Below are positions 19,262 to 27,598 of a DNA stretch of 64,000 nt, piece by piece. The position numbers and the translations under genes were made by a program. The stretch's first letter is position 1. Every line of letters starts with the position of its first letter. The DNA comes from Pedobacter sp. KBW06 (GTDB lineage: Bacteria; Bacteroidota; Bacteroidia; Sphingobacteriales; Sphingobacteriaceae): contig NZ_QAJL01000001.1 of assembly GCF_003852525.1 (NCBI RefSeq), positions 1,141,133 to 1,205,132 of the forward strand, in the 5' to 3' direction. The notes under the pieces are model-generated. The model saw nothing but the letters and a program-made list of their open reading frames with translations, did no database searches and was not told where the DNA came from.

Positions 19262-20743
19262 ATGAAACAGCAACATTTATTTTCCATATTTCTCCTCTGT
19301 ATCACCCTTCTTTTTGCCTGTAAAAAGGACAAAAGCACTGAAGAGCGCATTGACTACAATACCCTTACCGAAAAGAGGATCATTGAAGTCTCAGAGCAGG
19401 AAATCATTAAAGACGAAGACCTTCCTCCACTGGAACGCCTTCTTGAAAAAGTAACGCAGAAGGAAACAAAAGACAAATTGACCCTGTTACTGGCTGATGT
19501 AAAACAAGTCAAAGAGATCCTTCCGGCTATGGTACAGCTGCGTACCAATCCTGAGATTGATTTCGAGGGAAAATATAAAGAAATTCAGGCATTGCTGAAT
19601 CAGATCAGTAACGGGTTGCCACGGAAGGCGAGATTGCAAAAGGACCTGGAAGATGCCAAGGGCTCCTACAACACAGAGGAAGTGGAGTTTGATAATACCA
19701 AAATACCAGGATCAGAACCCTTTGTAGATTACATCACCAAATTCCTTGAAAAGACTTACAAAATCAAACCCATTGCCGGCAAACCAAACCGTTTCCTTCG
19801 TTCAGACATTGAAAAAGTAGACAGCCTGGCATCTCCGATGACCCTATTGAACAACATCAAAAAATTCAAAGGTTTGAAATACCTTTCCGTTGCCATTGTC
19901 CAGGGCCCTGCAGATTTTAACAGCCTGATCCATCTGGAGACCGTTAAAATAGGCTGCGACCAGGAAGTCAAAATCGATCAGCTTCAAAAACTAAAACACC
20001 TGGAAATTTCCCAAAGCAGTCAGGTGAGCTGGGACTTCAGCGGCAAAACCCCGCTACTGGAAAGCCTGACCATAGGCGAAGGCCTTTCCAATAAAATCAC
20101 TACCCTGCTCCTGCCAAATCAGAAAAATCTGAAATCACTGCATATCGGGACTTATTTAAATCCGCCAAAAAAATTGACCAGACTGGTCGTTACCGGCAAT
20201 GGGAATACATCTGTGTCCGGACTACTTTTTGAATCAGAGCTGGAGGAGCTCAGACTCTCGGGCATCACCGGGATGCTGGGCATAAACGGCAACAGACCCA
20301 ACAATGCTCCGCTGAAGATTAAAAACTTTGAGCTAACCGCTTCCCCAAATATAGAGCGATTGGATATCGGAGGACTTGATTTACCAAAGGCACCAGACCT
20401 TAGTCAGTTCACAAAACTAAAAATCATCACCATCCGCCCTATTTCTATCAGTTCAAAAGAGCTCGAACTCAATGAATTACTGAGCCTGATGAACCTGAAA
20501 AATCAGCAGCCTTCCCTGGAACAATTCAGTGCTGATTTTATCCGGATTTCAAATGGCAGCTTAGACCTGGGGAAATTCAGTAAGCTGAAAACAGTGACCA
20601 TCTCTTCAAATACACAGGCACCATTGCGCAAGCTCATCCTGAACAGGGCCATCTCCAAAATGGTAGATCCCGGCGATGGCAGCTGTGACGACTGCGGGGG
20701 CATTTACCTGGATGGAAATGCAGAAATTATATTCACCGACTAA
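19262..20743 (+). CDS. Leucine-rich-repeat-like lipoprotein
   Basis: A 493-residue lipoprotein: signal ending in LLFACKK, Cys20 as probable lipidation site. The first 180 residues are charged and helical. From about residue 200 a run of irregular leucine-rich units appears (LKYLSVAIVQ, LIHLETVKIG, LKHLEISQS, LESLTIGEG, LKSLHIG, LEELRLSG), forming a likely surface-exposed solenoid. The C-terminus has a CDDCGG motif. It lies 20 bases after the receptor and 61 bases before the HmuY-like gene, so it is part of the same operon. A role in binding a host or environmental protein such as a hemoprotein is inferred from context only. Confidence 0.85.
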   Translation: MKQQHLFSIFLLCITLLFACKKDKSTEERIDYNTLTEKRIIEVSEQEIIKDEDLPPLERLLEKVTQKETKDKLTLLLADVKQVKEILPAMVQLRTNPEIDFEGKYKEIQALLNQISNGLPRKARLQKDLEDAKGSYNTEEVEFDNTKIPGSEPFVDYITKFLEKTYKIKPIAGKPNRFLRSDIEKVDSLASPMTLLNNIKKFKGLKYLSVAIVQGPADFNSLIHLETVKIGCDQEVKIDQLQKLKHLEISQSSQVSWDFSGKTPLLESLTIGEGLSNKITTLLLPNQKNLKSLHIGTYLNPPKKLTRLVVTGNGNTSVSGLLFESELEELRLSGITGMLGINGNRPNNAPLKIKNFELTASPNIERLDIGGLDLPKAPDLSQFTKLKIITIRPISISSKELELNELLSLMNLKNQQPSLEQFSADFIRISNGSLDLGKFSKLKTVTISSNTQAPLRKLILNRAISKMVDPGDGSCDDCGGIYLDGNAEIIFTD

Positions 20744-20804
20744 ATAAGAAACACAAGGATAGCATCAATATAAATCAATAGTTAAACTTTTAAAATTAAG
20801 AAAC

Positions 20805-22070
20805 ATGAAAAAAAACAGTTTTTATGTATTGGCATGGGCATGCCTGATATTTGGCGCCAGCTGCAAAAAACAAGACAACCCGGCAATGGATAAATTGAGC
20901 CTCAATAACGGCGCAATAGCCTTCACACCGGTCACGGAGCCCATCACCACCAGAAGCATTGGCCCCTCTAATCTGTCCAATATCGTTTCCAGCGATCAGG
21001 TTGCAGCAACGATAGACAATTCACAGGCCTGGTTTGATTTTACCAGCTCTGCTTTTGCAGCAGCTTCAAAGCGTGACTCCTGGCACCTCGGCTTCTGGAA
21101 TGGCAATGGCCTGAACAGGGTGATCCTGAATTATTCGGTCACCACTCAGGCGTCATTAATCACTGGTGCCAGCACACTTAATGCGGCAAGAGCAAATACC
21201 ACTCAAATGGAGTCTGCTTATGGTTTAATTAATGGGGGTACAATGGGAATGGGTGACCTGAATACTTTTGACTTCCATCGTGAAGGCCAGTTTGTGATCG
21301 GCAGCCCTGCCGCTACCAACAAAGTTTACCTGATCAAAACGCCACCTGTGCAGGTACATCCGGACACTGCCGGAGTTGCACCAGTATCGGTTTCTTACTG
21401 GCTGGCAGCAGTGCAATACAATGGTACCACATACGGACTAAACTATCAGCCGGTAACCCGCAACGCATCAGGTACCTGGAGTTTTGTTTCCAACAACCCT
21501 ACCCCTGTTTCTATTGCAAAAAACACAACCCACCAATATCAGTTTATCAAATTTGGCGTAGCAGGTACGGCTACGGTGCAGCCAGCACAAAGCGAATGGA
21601 ACCTGGGGCTAAGTGCAGTAACACTTAAACGTTACATGAGCACAGGTGATGCTTATCCATTTGCATTAAAAGGTCTGGTGTTAAACAACAATCCTGGTGT
21701 ATCTATATATAGGGTACAAACTACAGGAAGTACCGCAGGCGCACCGGGTCCGTACGATCCGAATTATACCTGGTCAAATGATCCTGCATTAAATTCAGGC
21801 AACTCCATTGAAAGCCAGTTTGCGGCCTTCAATTCAGGTAATATCGACAACACCAAATTCAGCAATACCAGTCAGGAGGAAATCGGACAATACTGGAGAC
21901 ACCTGGATATGGGCAATTACAAAATATTTGTAGACCGTTTCTATGTGATCAAATTGCCAAATGGCGACGTCTATAAATTTAAATTTGATAACCTGTCTGC
22001 CACCAGCACGAGCAATCCTGTAAATAACGGAATCAAGTTTAAATATGCTAAAATAGCCACTACCCCATAA
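20805..22070 (+). CDS. HmuY-family lipoprotein (heme-binding-like)
   Basis: A 421-residue lipoprotein with signal ending GASCKK (Cys20). The segment around residues 85-105 (KRDSWHLGFWNGNGLNRVIL) and the C-terminal block with QYWRHLDMGNYKIFVDRFYVIKL-like sequence and GDVYKFKFDNL fit the HmuY fold, whose founding member in Porphyromonas gingivalis binds heme and hands it to HmuR. In P. gingivalis heme is held by two His; equivalents are not assigned here. The gene lies between two paralogous TonB receptors, which supports a hemophore-like or receptor-partner role. Family assignment is from recalled patterns. Confidence 0.68.
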   Translation: MKKNSFYVLAWACLIFGASCKKQDNPAMDKLSLNNGAIAFTPVTEPITTRSIGPSNLSNIVSSDQVAATIDNSQAWFDFTSSAFAAASKRDSWHLGFWNGNGLNRVILNYSVTTQASLITGASTLNAARANTTQMESAYGLINGGTMGMGDLNTFDFHREGQFVIGSPAATNKVYLIKTPPVQVHPDTAGVAPVSVSYWLAAVQYNGTTYGLNYQPVTRNASGTWSFVSNNPTPVSIAKNTTHQYQFIKFGVAGTATVQPAQSEWNLGLSAVTLKRYMSTGDAYPFALKGLVLNNNPGVSIYRVQTTGSTAGAPGPYDPNYTWSNDPALNSGNSIESQFAAFNSGNIDNTKFSNTSQEEIGQYWRHLDMGNYKIFVDRFYVIKLPNGDVYKFKFDNLSATSTSNPVNNGIKFKYAKIATTP

Positions 22071-22101
22071 TTTCAAATCTTAGTCCTTGCGTTCAATCCT
22101 T

Positions 22102-22148
22102 ATCCGGACAGTTGTGTAAAAATGACTGTCCGGATTTGATGTTTTTTT
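22102..22148 (+). terminator. Intrinsic terminator / attenuator before second TonB receptor
   Basis: ATCCGGACAGT (22102-22112) pairs perfectly with ACTGTCCGGAT (22125-22135), loop of 12 bases, followed by TTGATG and a run of seven T (22142-22148). The next gene starts only 4 to 10 bases after the T-run, so there is no room for a separate promoter; the element may therefore act as an attenuator. Confidence 0.8.
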
Positions 22149-22151
22149 ATA

Positions 22152-24257
22152 ATGATGATGTTCAAAAAGATACAATGTGTTTTTGCCTGCTTATGGATCT
22201 GTTCACAGCTTCCGTTATTGGCCCAGGAAGTCTATAAAAGAGAAAGCCCGCTGACTTTCTCCAGCGTAAAAAAGATAGACAAAGAAAGTATCCGTCAAAT
22301 GGCGGCCAATAACCTTGCGGAAGTGCTGAAATATCAGCTGAATATAGAAATTGAAAACTCTCCTGACCTGGGTGGATCACGGATCAGAACGGCCGACCTG
22401 AACAGCCGGCATTTTAAGATTCTGGTGGATGGCATTCCTTTAAGCAGTCCGGATATGTTCGGCAGCCATACTGACCTGAGCAGCATCCCGATGCATGATG
22501 TTGATTTTATAGAGATTTTTCAGGGTGCCAAAGGAACGGAATATGGCAGTGGCAGTTTCGCAGGTCTGGTCAATGTGGTCAGGACTAAGATCCAGGATAA
22601 AAACGCGATCCGCTTTTCCCTTCAGGAAGAAAGCACAGGCAATGAATATAATTTAAAGTCCGGAAACGGAGCCAAAGGAAGACACCTGCAAAACCTGGGT
22701 ATCCATTATTCTTTACTGAAGAACTTACAGCTGGGCATAAATATCAGCAGGGATCAGTTTCAGGGATACCAGGGCAAATACAAAGGCCCGGGTTACCTTG
22801 CAGAAAGCAGCTACCAGAGAGGCTATGAATGGTCGCCGAGAACTTCCCGCAACATCACAGGTCAACTGAATTATCAAACAAAAAACATGAGGGCCTTTTA
22901 TCAGTTCAGCACATTCAAAGCAGACCTTACCTTCTATGGCCACAATGCAGAGCAGGAGTTCCGGGACAATGTACTTTTACCTTTATTTACTGCCGAAGAC
23001 TTCAGCTATCTAAACAACAGCTCAAAACACCAACTCAACTTCAAAGGTACTTTCCGGGGAAATGCAACCTATTCTTTAGACCTTTCTTTACAGGAAGCAG
23101 CCAGCAAGAGAAACATCAGAAAAGTAAATACTGCCAGTCATGAAGCATTAACACAAACCGGCTTAAGAAAGCTATACGCCAGTAATACTTTTTATTCGAG
23201 GGCAATGATCAGCAAGCCATTGTTACCAGATAAACTGAGATGGGAACTTGGATACGAAATGGACCATACCAGGGGAAATATCGCTGTAGAGCCCGGCACC
23301 TATCTGAGCTCCTGGATCAATAAAGGCCTGCTTTCTTTGTCGGTATTCACGCAATTCCAGTGGCATTTATCAGAAAAACTGGCCATCCAGCCCGGCCTGC
23401 GACTGAGCCGTTATCATCAGCCCAAAATCTTCGCCGCTCCAGCTTTAAGCCTGAATTACAACTTAAACGAACACAACAACCTTAAGCTCATCCTGGAAAA
23501 AACAGACCGGTCGCCAAACCACAGAGAACTTTTCAGCTACCTTGAAAACGAATTTAACCTTCTTGAGGGAAACCCCGATTTAAAACCTGAAACAGGAAAA
23601 TCAGTTTTACTCTCCTGGCAGAACACTTTGAAAAACACAGGAGAAATTGCGATAAAGACTACACTCAGTTCCAGCTTTAAACAACTCAGGAACAGAATCA
23701 TCATCAGCCCTGCGACGCTTAAAATACCGACACAGGATGCCTACAGGTATACCAACCTTAACGAATATTATGGCTGGTTAAACCAGATTGATATCGACCT
23801 TTCTTCCGATCGGATCAAAGCAAACCTGGGCATTTCTCTATTGGGCACCAGGGGTGATGATGTTGGCAGCAGCAAGGCATACGACCGGTACCTCTTCCAC
23901 CTGGAAAGCAATTCCAGCATTGCTTATCACTTTAAAAACAATTACCGGATCAATGCGAACTATCGTTTTATAGGTAAACAATCTATCTATTCATTTGAAC
24001 GCGATGGTTATAGCATGGTAAAAAACCGGGTATTGAACCATATGCCCGCTGCACATCTTCTGGATGTACATACCGGAATTTCCTTTTTTGCCAAACGCCT
24101 GGATGCCGCTATCGGGGTAAAGAATCTTTTGAATACCACTGCGCTGAATTATACCGCTGCCGATGGACAGGAGCATTACAGGGGCGATTTAAGACCACAA
24201 TACATTGGCTATGGGAGGAGCGTTTACCTGGGTTTAACCTATCGCATCAGTCATTGA
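22152..24257 (+). CDS. TonB-dependent receptor without STN domain (paralogue of 16674 receptor)
   Basis: A 701-residue outer-membrane receptor beginning with three consecutive Met codons, then a signal peptide ending near PLLAQ. The plug starts almost immediately (IRQMAANNLAEVLKYQLNIE) and shows ADLNSRHFKILVDGIPL and GTEYGSGSFAGLVNVV; the barrel ends YGRSVYLGLTYRI. Plug motifs (QLNIEIEN, KGRHLQN, YEWSPRTS, MDHTRGN) are shared with the 855-residue receptor, so both arose by duplication; this copy lacks the STN domain and cannot signal to FecR. It is cotranscribed only if RNA polymerase passes the terminator at 22102-22148. Two bases separate its stop from the convergent pentapeptide gene. Confidence 0.9.
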   Translation: MMMFKKIQCVFACLWICSQLPLLAQEVYKRESPLTFSSVKKIDKESIRQMAANNLAEVLKYQLNIEIENSPDLGGSRIRTADLNSRHFKILVDGIPLSSPDMFGSHTDLSSIPMHDVDFIEIFQGAKGTEYGSGSFAGLVNVVRTKIQDKNAIRFSLQEESTGNEYNLKSGNGAKGRHLQNLGIHYSLLKNLQLGINISRDQFQGYQGKYKGPGYLAESSYQRGYEWSPRTSRNITGQLNYQTKNMRAFYQFSTFKADLTFYGHNAEQEFRDNVLLPLFTAEDFSYLNNSSKHQLNFKGTFRGNATYSLDLSLQEAASKRNIRKVNTASHEALTQTGLRKLYASNTFYSRAMISKPLLPDKLRWELGYEMDHTRGNIAVEPGTYLSSWINKGLLSLSVFTQFQWHLSEKLAIQPGLRLSRYHQPKIFAAPALSLNYNLNEHNNLKLILEKTDRSPNHRELFSYLENEFNLLEGNPDLKPETGKSVLLSWQNTLKNTGEIAIKTTLSSSFKQLRNRIIISPATLKIPTQDAYRYTNLNEYYGWLNQIDIDLSSDRIKANLGISLLGTRGDDVGSSKAYDRYLFHLESNSSIAYHFKNNYRINANYRFIGKQSIYSFERDGYSMVKNRVLNHMPAAHLLDVHTGISFFAKRLDAAIGVKNLLNTTALNYTAADGQEHYRGDLRPQYIGYGRSVYLGLTYRISH

Positions 24258-24259
24258 TT

Positions 24260-24850
24260 TTAGCCATCGTAATCAATATCCAGCTGAAATTGGTAAAGCA
24301 ATCCGGCCAGGTTCAATGCCGAAAATTTCGCCTGTTTTACTTTATTCATCGCCGGGTCCAGACTAAAGCTCCTGGCCGTCCGGAAATCGGTCTTCTCCAA
24401 AACGCACCTTACAAAACTGGCGCCCGATAAGTCACAATTGTGAAAAACAGCAGAGGTTAAATCTGCCTCTTCAAAATCGGTTTCTTTAAGCGAGCAATCC
24501 GTAAACTTAGTCTTCCGGAGTTTAGCGCCATAAAAGATCGAGTAATCCAGGTGACACTGCTCAAAATGGAAAGAAAACAAGAACTTATTGCAGGTAGAAA
24601 AATTGATGCCCAGAATTTTACAGCCTGTAAACCGGGCATCTTTAAATCCGGTGCCTTTAACAATGGTCATGGAGAAATTGCATTGTTTAAAATTACACTC
24701 CATGAAATCGTTATGACTTAAGTCGCTCCTGGAGAAATCGCAGTTGATAAATTCACATCTGATAAACTCCCGGTTTTCCAGACGCTTTTCCGCATAATTA
24801 ACTCCGGTAAATGTTTTGTCCTCGTGGACGATAGTTTCTTCAAATCCCAT
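24260..24850 (-). CDS. Pentapeptide repeat protein (Qnr/McbG-like)
   Basis: A 196-residue protein made almost wholly of A(D/N)LXX-type five-residue units (CEFINCDFSRSDLSHNDF, CNFKQCNF, TDFEEADLTSAVFHNCDL), forming a right-handed quadrilateral beta helix. A break near residues 80-100 (CNKFLFSFHFEQC) and the C-terminal LAGLLYQFQLDIDYDG resemble Qnr and McbG proteins, DNA mimics that protect gyrase from quinolones or microcin B17. Whether this one protects gyrase is not known. It lies 36 bases downstream of a TetR regulator gene on the same strand, suggesting inducible expression. Confidence 0.9.
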   Translation of the reverse strand: MGFEETIVHEDKTFTGVNYAEKRLENREFIRCEFINCDFSRSDLSHNDFMECNFKQCNFSMTIVKGTGFKDARFTGCKILGINFSTCNKFLFSFHFEQCHLDYSIFYGAKLRKTKFTDCSLKETDFEEADLTSAVFHNCDLSGASFVRCVLEKTDFRTARSFSLDPAMNKVKQAKFSALNLAGLLYQFQLDIDYDG

Positions 24851-24886
24851 GATGATCTATTGTTAAGGGTATGTTTATTTAAGGTT

Positions 24887-25435
24887 TTATAAGGTCAATA
24901 ATTTATCGATGATCTGCATTTTCTTTTCCTCGCTGAGATGATACATGCCAAGATTGTCTGCAAACCAAAGGCCATCGGCCACCAGCATAATGATCAAACT
25001 ATTGACAGGTTGATCCTCCACAATACCAGCGGTAATGTGCTCCGTAAACCAATTGTCCCACATGGTCCTGTAAGCTTCATTGACCAGTGCTGCCTGTAAA
25101 ATTACTTTCATCGTTCTCCGGTAATGCAGGTCGCCGCTCTTTTTGACTACAAAGCGAAGGAATGCCATAGGAGCCACCTCAATGCCAGAGGTTTTCTTTT
25201 CTTCTGTAATCCATTCCGTCAGTTCAATGAGGCTTTGCCGCAGCAATTCTGCAAGTAGCTCTTCCTTGTTGCGGAAATGGTGCATAATGCCACCTTTACT
25301 CAATCCGATTTTATCTACGATGGCCTGGAAAGTCACCTGATGCCAACCGGCTGTGGCTCCGATTTCGGCAGCAGCTTCAAGGATCAGCTGTTTATTAACC
25401 TCTGGTTCTTTCTTTCTTTTATATGGGTTTTCCAT
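24887..25435 (-). CDS. TetR/AcrR-family transcriptional regulator
   Basis: A 182-residue regulator with N-terminal helix-turn-helix at about residues 15-60 (ILEAAAEIGATAGWHQVTFQ, then AIVDKIGLSKGGIMHHFRNK), followed by a helical ligand-binding domain (TetR_C_37-like in appearance: HYRRTMKVILQAALVNEAYR). Ligand unknown. It is the first gene of an apparent two-gene unit with the pentapeptide repeat protein and is divergent from the small gene at 25522, sharing an 86-base control region with a good promoter match. Confidence 0.93.
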   Translation of the reverse strand: MENPYKRKKEPEVNKQLILEAAAEIGATAGWHQVTFQAIVDKIGLSKGGIMHHFRNKEELLAELLRQSLIELTEWITEEKKTSGIEVAPMAFLRFVVKKSGDLHYRRTMKVILQAALVNEAYRTMWDNWFTEHITAGIVEDQPVNSLIIMLVADGLWFADNLGMYHLSEEKKMQIIDKLLTL

Positions 25436-25455
25436 TCAGCAAAGATACCGTATGG

Positions 25456-25486
25456 TTTGTTTGTTTGCAAAAATATGATACATTTG
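25456..25486 (+). promoter_or_regulatory. Promoter TTTG-19-TACATTTG for small gene 25522
   Basis: TTTG at 25456-25459 and TACATTTG at 25479-25486 are 19 bases apart, a full match to the Bacteroidetes -33/-7 pattern. The ATG at 25522 lies 35 bases downstream. Because the TetR gene starts at 25435 in the opposite direction, this promoter is a plausible target of that repressor. Confidence 0.55.
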
Positions 25487-25521
25487 CTGCCTCAGTTCTG
25501 CATATTCATTTAACTTCAGTT

Positions 25522-25803
25522 ATGTCCAAGCACATCATCATCCTATCCACTACAGTCAACAACTCCGTTGATTTACAACAGGTTTCCCAGGTCATCTCAG
25601 GCTTTCCGGAGATCGGTGAATGGTCTGTTGATCTTGAAGATTGTGATAAAATATTACGGGTAGTTTGCGGCAATAATATCGGAGATAAACTGGTAAAACA
25701 GTTTGCTGTACTCGGAATGTATGCAGAAGTGCTTGAAGTTTTTAATGAAAATGGCAGGTCCTTAAGCCGGAATCCGGATATGCTTGCGGAAAAAAATCTT
25801 TGA
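25522..25803 (+). CDS. Small hypothetical protein, HMA-like fold without CxxC
   Basis: A 93-residue protein; start at MSKHIIILSTTVNN chosen because the promoter match lies just upstream and the longer frame is not protein-like. The pattern of beta strand (HIIILSTTV), helix (LQQVSQVISGF), strand (EWSVDLED), strand (ILRVVC) and helix (GDKLVKQFAVLGM), strand (AEVLEVF) resembles the ferredoxin-like fold of heavy-metal-associated domains, but the metal-binding CxxC is missing. Function unknown. Divergent from the TetR gene and convergent with DoxX. Confidence 0.65.
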   Translation: MSKHIIILSTTVNNSVDLQQVSQVISGFPEIGEWSVDLEDCDKILRVVCGNNIGDKLVKQFAVLGMYAEVLEVFNENGRSLSRNPDMLAEKNL

Positions 25804-25855
25804 AACCATTACCTGGAGATGCCAGACAGGAGTCTTTCATCCATTCCCCTTGTCT

Positions 25856-26278
25856 TTAACCCCTTTTTCTTTCTCTGAGGTAACGGAATACGCCGGTAGA
25901 CCACAATGCCCAGATGATCAGCAAGGGCTGGAAAAACAATCGAATAAGGCGAAGCTTATCGGAATTCAGTCCAAAGGCATCCGTTCCGTTCAGGTACTGG
26001 GCAATGTTTCCGGGGAAGATCAATAAGAAAAATGTGGCTAGGGCAAGACCAATTCTTAATTTTTGGTTTGTCAGGAATACCATTCCAAGGCCTAGTAATA
26101 CTTCAAACACGCCCGATAAAATCACCACCAGATCTTTACTCAGCGGAATCCAATCAGGTACCTGTGCCTGAAAATCTGTTCTTTGATAAGTAAAATGACC
26201 AAAGGCTGCAAAAATCATCAAAAAGCCTAAAACCAACCTCATCACATTTTGAATTAAGCTTGTCTGAACATTTTTCAT
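25856..26278 (-). CDS. DoxX-family membrane protein
   Basis: A 140-residue integral membrane protein with four helices: MRLVLGFLMIFAAFGHF, LSKDLVVILSGVFEVLLGLGMVF, LRIGLALATFFLLIFPGNIA and LRLIRLFFQPLLIIWALW. The GFLMIFAAFGHF and FEVLLGLGMV segments match DoxX/DoxD-like proteins of this size, whose exact role is not settled (links to terminal oxidase or redox stress are known for some). It lies 18 bases after the lipoprotein gene at 26297-26824 on the same strand. Confidence 0.85.
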   Translation of the reverse strand: MKNVQTSLIQNVMRLVLGFLMIFAAFGHFTYQRTDFQAQVPDWIPLSKDLVVILSGVFEVLLGLGMVFLTNQKLRIGLALATFFLLIFPGNIAQYLNGTDAFGLNSDKLRLIRLFFQPLLIIWALWSTGVFRYLRERKRG

Positions 26279-26296
26279 CTTTGATTTATTTAATAA

Positions 26297-26824
26297 TTAT
26301 TCAAATTCAATCCATTTCTTATCTATAAATACCTTGCCCAAAATCGCTTTCTCCTTCTCCACGTTCACTTCTATGAACTTGTCCCCGTCCAAAACAAACC
26401 TAAGCTCCAGGCCATCCATTTCATTGGTTTCATAGAACGAACCATATGGACACCGGTATGGGTTTCCCTTTACATCGCTGGTGAAGATCGACAATAAAAT
26501 CATCTTCCTGGAATTGGTATCCGGCTTTTCATAGCCAAAGATTCTATGGTCAAGTCTCATATTTGCGGATAACCGGACCAGGCTATCCCTCATAGAAACT
26601 TCCGCTTTGTTCAGCTGGTCTTCGCTAATGGCTTCCTTAGACCCAATAATCGCCGTATCGGCAGGAACCCTTGTCATTTCCGAAGTACCTTTATTTGCAG
26701 CCGCTTTCTTTACTCCCGCAGTATCGGCAGTGGCATCCCCCCTCTGCACCTGATTGGTTTCAGCCCGATCATTGCAGCTCAAAAAAAGCAGTGAAAGGAG
26801 TATTGTTGTCAGTTGTATTTTCAT
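26297..26824 (-). CDS. Hypothetical lipoprotein
   Basis: A 175-residue lipoprotein with signal ending LLFLSC (Cys17). The next 70 residues are a low-complexity Ala/Thr/Asp/Lys linker. The folded part (about 80-175) begins with RDSLVRLSANMRLDHRIFGY and has YRCPYGSFYET, ending in KVFIDKKWIEFE. No family recognised. Because the signal peptide is short and the linker long, a surface or periplasmic tethered domain is likely. Forms a unit with DoxX downstream. Confidence 0.8.
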   Translation of the reverse strand: MKIQLTTILLSLLFLSCNDRAETNQVQRGDATADTAGVKKAAANKGTSEMTRVPADTAIIGSKEAISEDQLNKAEVSMRDSLVRLSANMRLDHRIFGYEKPDTNSRKMILLSIFTSDVKGNPYRCPYGSFYETNEMDGLELRFVLDGDKFIEVNVEKEKAILGKVFIDKKWIEFE

Positions 26825-26857
26825 TGTTTAAATGTAATTTAAAGAAAAAGTTATCGA

Positions 26858-27085
26858 ATGGAAAAAAGCAAAATAAATAAAATCGCAGTTATTATTTTTT
26901 TCAGCAGCCTTGTATTGATCATCATATCCCGTCTGATCATTGAATTGCTGTTAAGGGATTATTTTTCTGATCATGCAGGCGAGCTCATCTATTCAATATG
27001 CTATGTGGTCATCTATGCCGCGCTGTTTCTTTCCTTAATATCTTTCATTATACTCCTTGTTCAATTTCTAAGAAGGCCGAAGTAA
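26858..27085 (+). CDS. Small membrane protein, two helices
   Basis: A 75-residue protein with two predicted membrane helices (about residues 9-30, IAVIIFFSSLVLIIISRLII, and 45-70, ICYVVIYAALFLSLISFIILL) and positively charged ends (MEKSKINK, RRPK). No family recognised. It is divergent from the lipoprotein at 26824 with only 33 bases between starts, and 188 bases before the cold shock gene. Confidence 0.65.
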   Translation: MEKSKINKIAVIIFFSSLVLIIISRLIIELLLRDYFSDHAGELIYSICYVVIYAALFLSLISFIILLVQFLRRPK

Positions 27086-27273
27086 AAAACGCTGCTCTCC
27101 CTAAAAAACTGGTCCATTGTTAAAACTGTTTTAATATTTGACCATAAACCGTTTATGCTGCAGTTAAAAGATAAGATTCCTGAATTTCAGTTTATGCTGA
27201 TTTAAATTTTCATAAACAAAGTATAAAACTAAACTGTTATATAGGATCAAAAGAATCACTAATTAAAAATACC

Positions 27274-27465
27274 ATGCCACAAGGAACAGTAAAATTTTTC
27301 AATGAAACAAAAGGATTTGGTTTTATCGTACCTGACAACGGGGATCCTGAACTATTTGTTCACGTTTCGGGATTAACGACCCCGGTAAGAGAAAACGACA
27401 AGGTTAGCTATGAAGTTGAAAACGGAAAAAAGGGGCTTAATGCAACCCAGGTAAAGAAAATCTGA
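27274..27465 (+). CDS. Cold shock domain protein (CspA family)
   Basis: A 63-residue single-domain cold shock protein with the RNP1 motif KGFGFI (residues 13-18) and RNP2-like LFVHVSGL (26-33). Such proteins bind single-stranded RNA/DNA and act as RNA chaperones. The gene is monocistronic, with an intrinsic terminator right after it. The 188-base leader before it contains two copies of GTTTATGCTG (near 27149 and 27191) and a short CATAAA/TTTATG inverted repeat, compatible with a structured 5' UTR as known for csp genes elsewhere. This is inference. Confidence 0.95.
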   Translation: MPQGTVKFFNETKGFGFIVPDNGDPELFVHVSGLTTPVRENDKVSYEVENGKKGLNATQVKKI

Positions 27466-27486
27466 TCGCCTAAAGATCAGTCTGGA

Positions 27487-27513
27487 GCATCCCTGAAAAG
27501 GGATGCTTTTTTT
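27487..27513 (+). terminator. Intrinsic terminator of cold shock gene
   Basis: GCATCCCT (27487-27494) pairs with AGGGATGC (27499-27506), tetraloop GAAA, followed directly by seven T. It lies 21 bases after the cold shock stop codon. Confidence 0.92.
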
Positions 27514-27598
27514 GTGCCTAAAAAGTCAGGCACCGGCAGCTCCCATCTTTTATTTTGATCAAAAATAATATTTATGTACGTTAGTATATCCAAACAAA

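Noticed and set aside
25451..25462. ACC-GTAT-GGT as TetR operator
   Set aside because: Arms of only three bases; too weak to claim.
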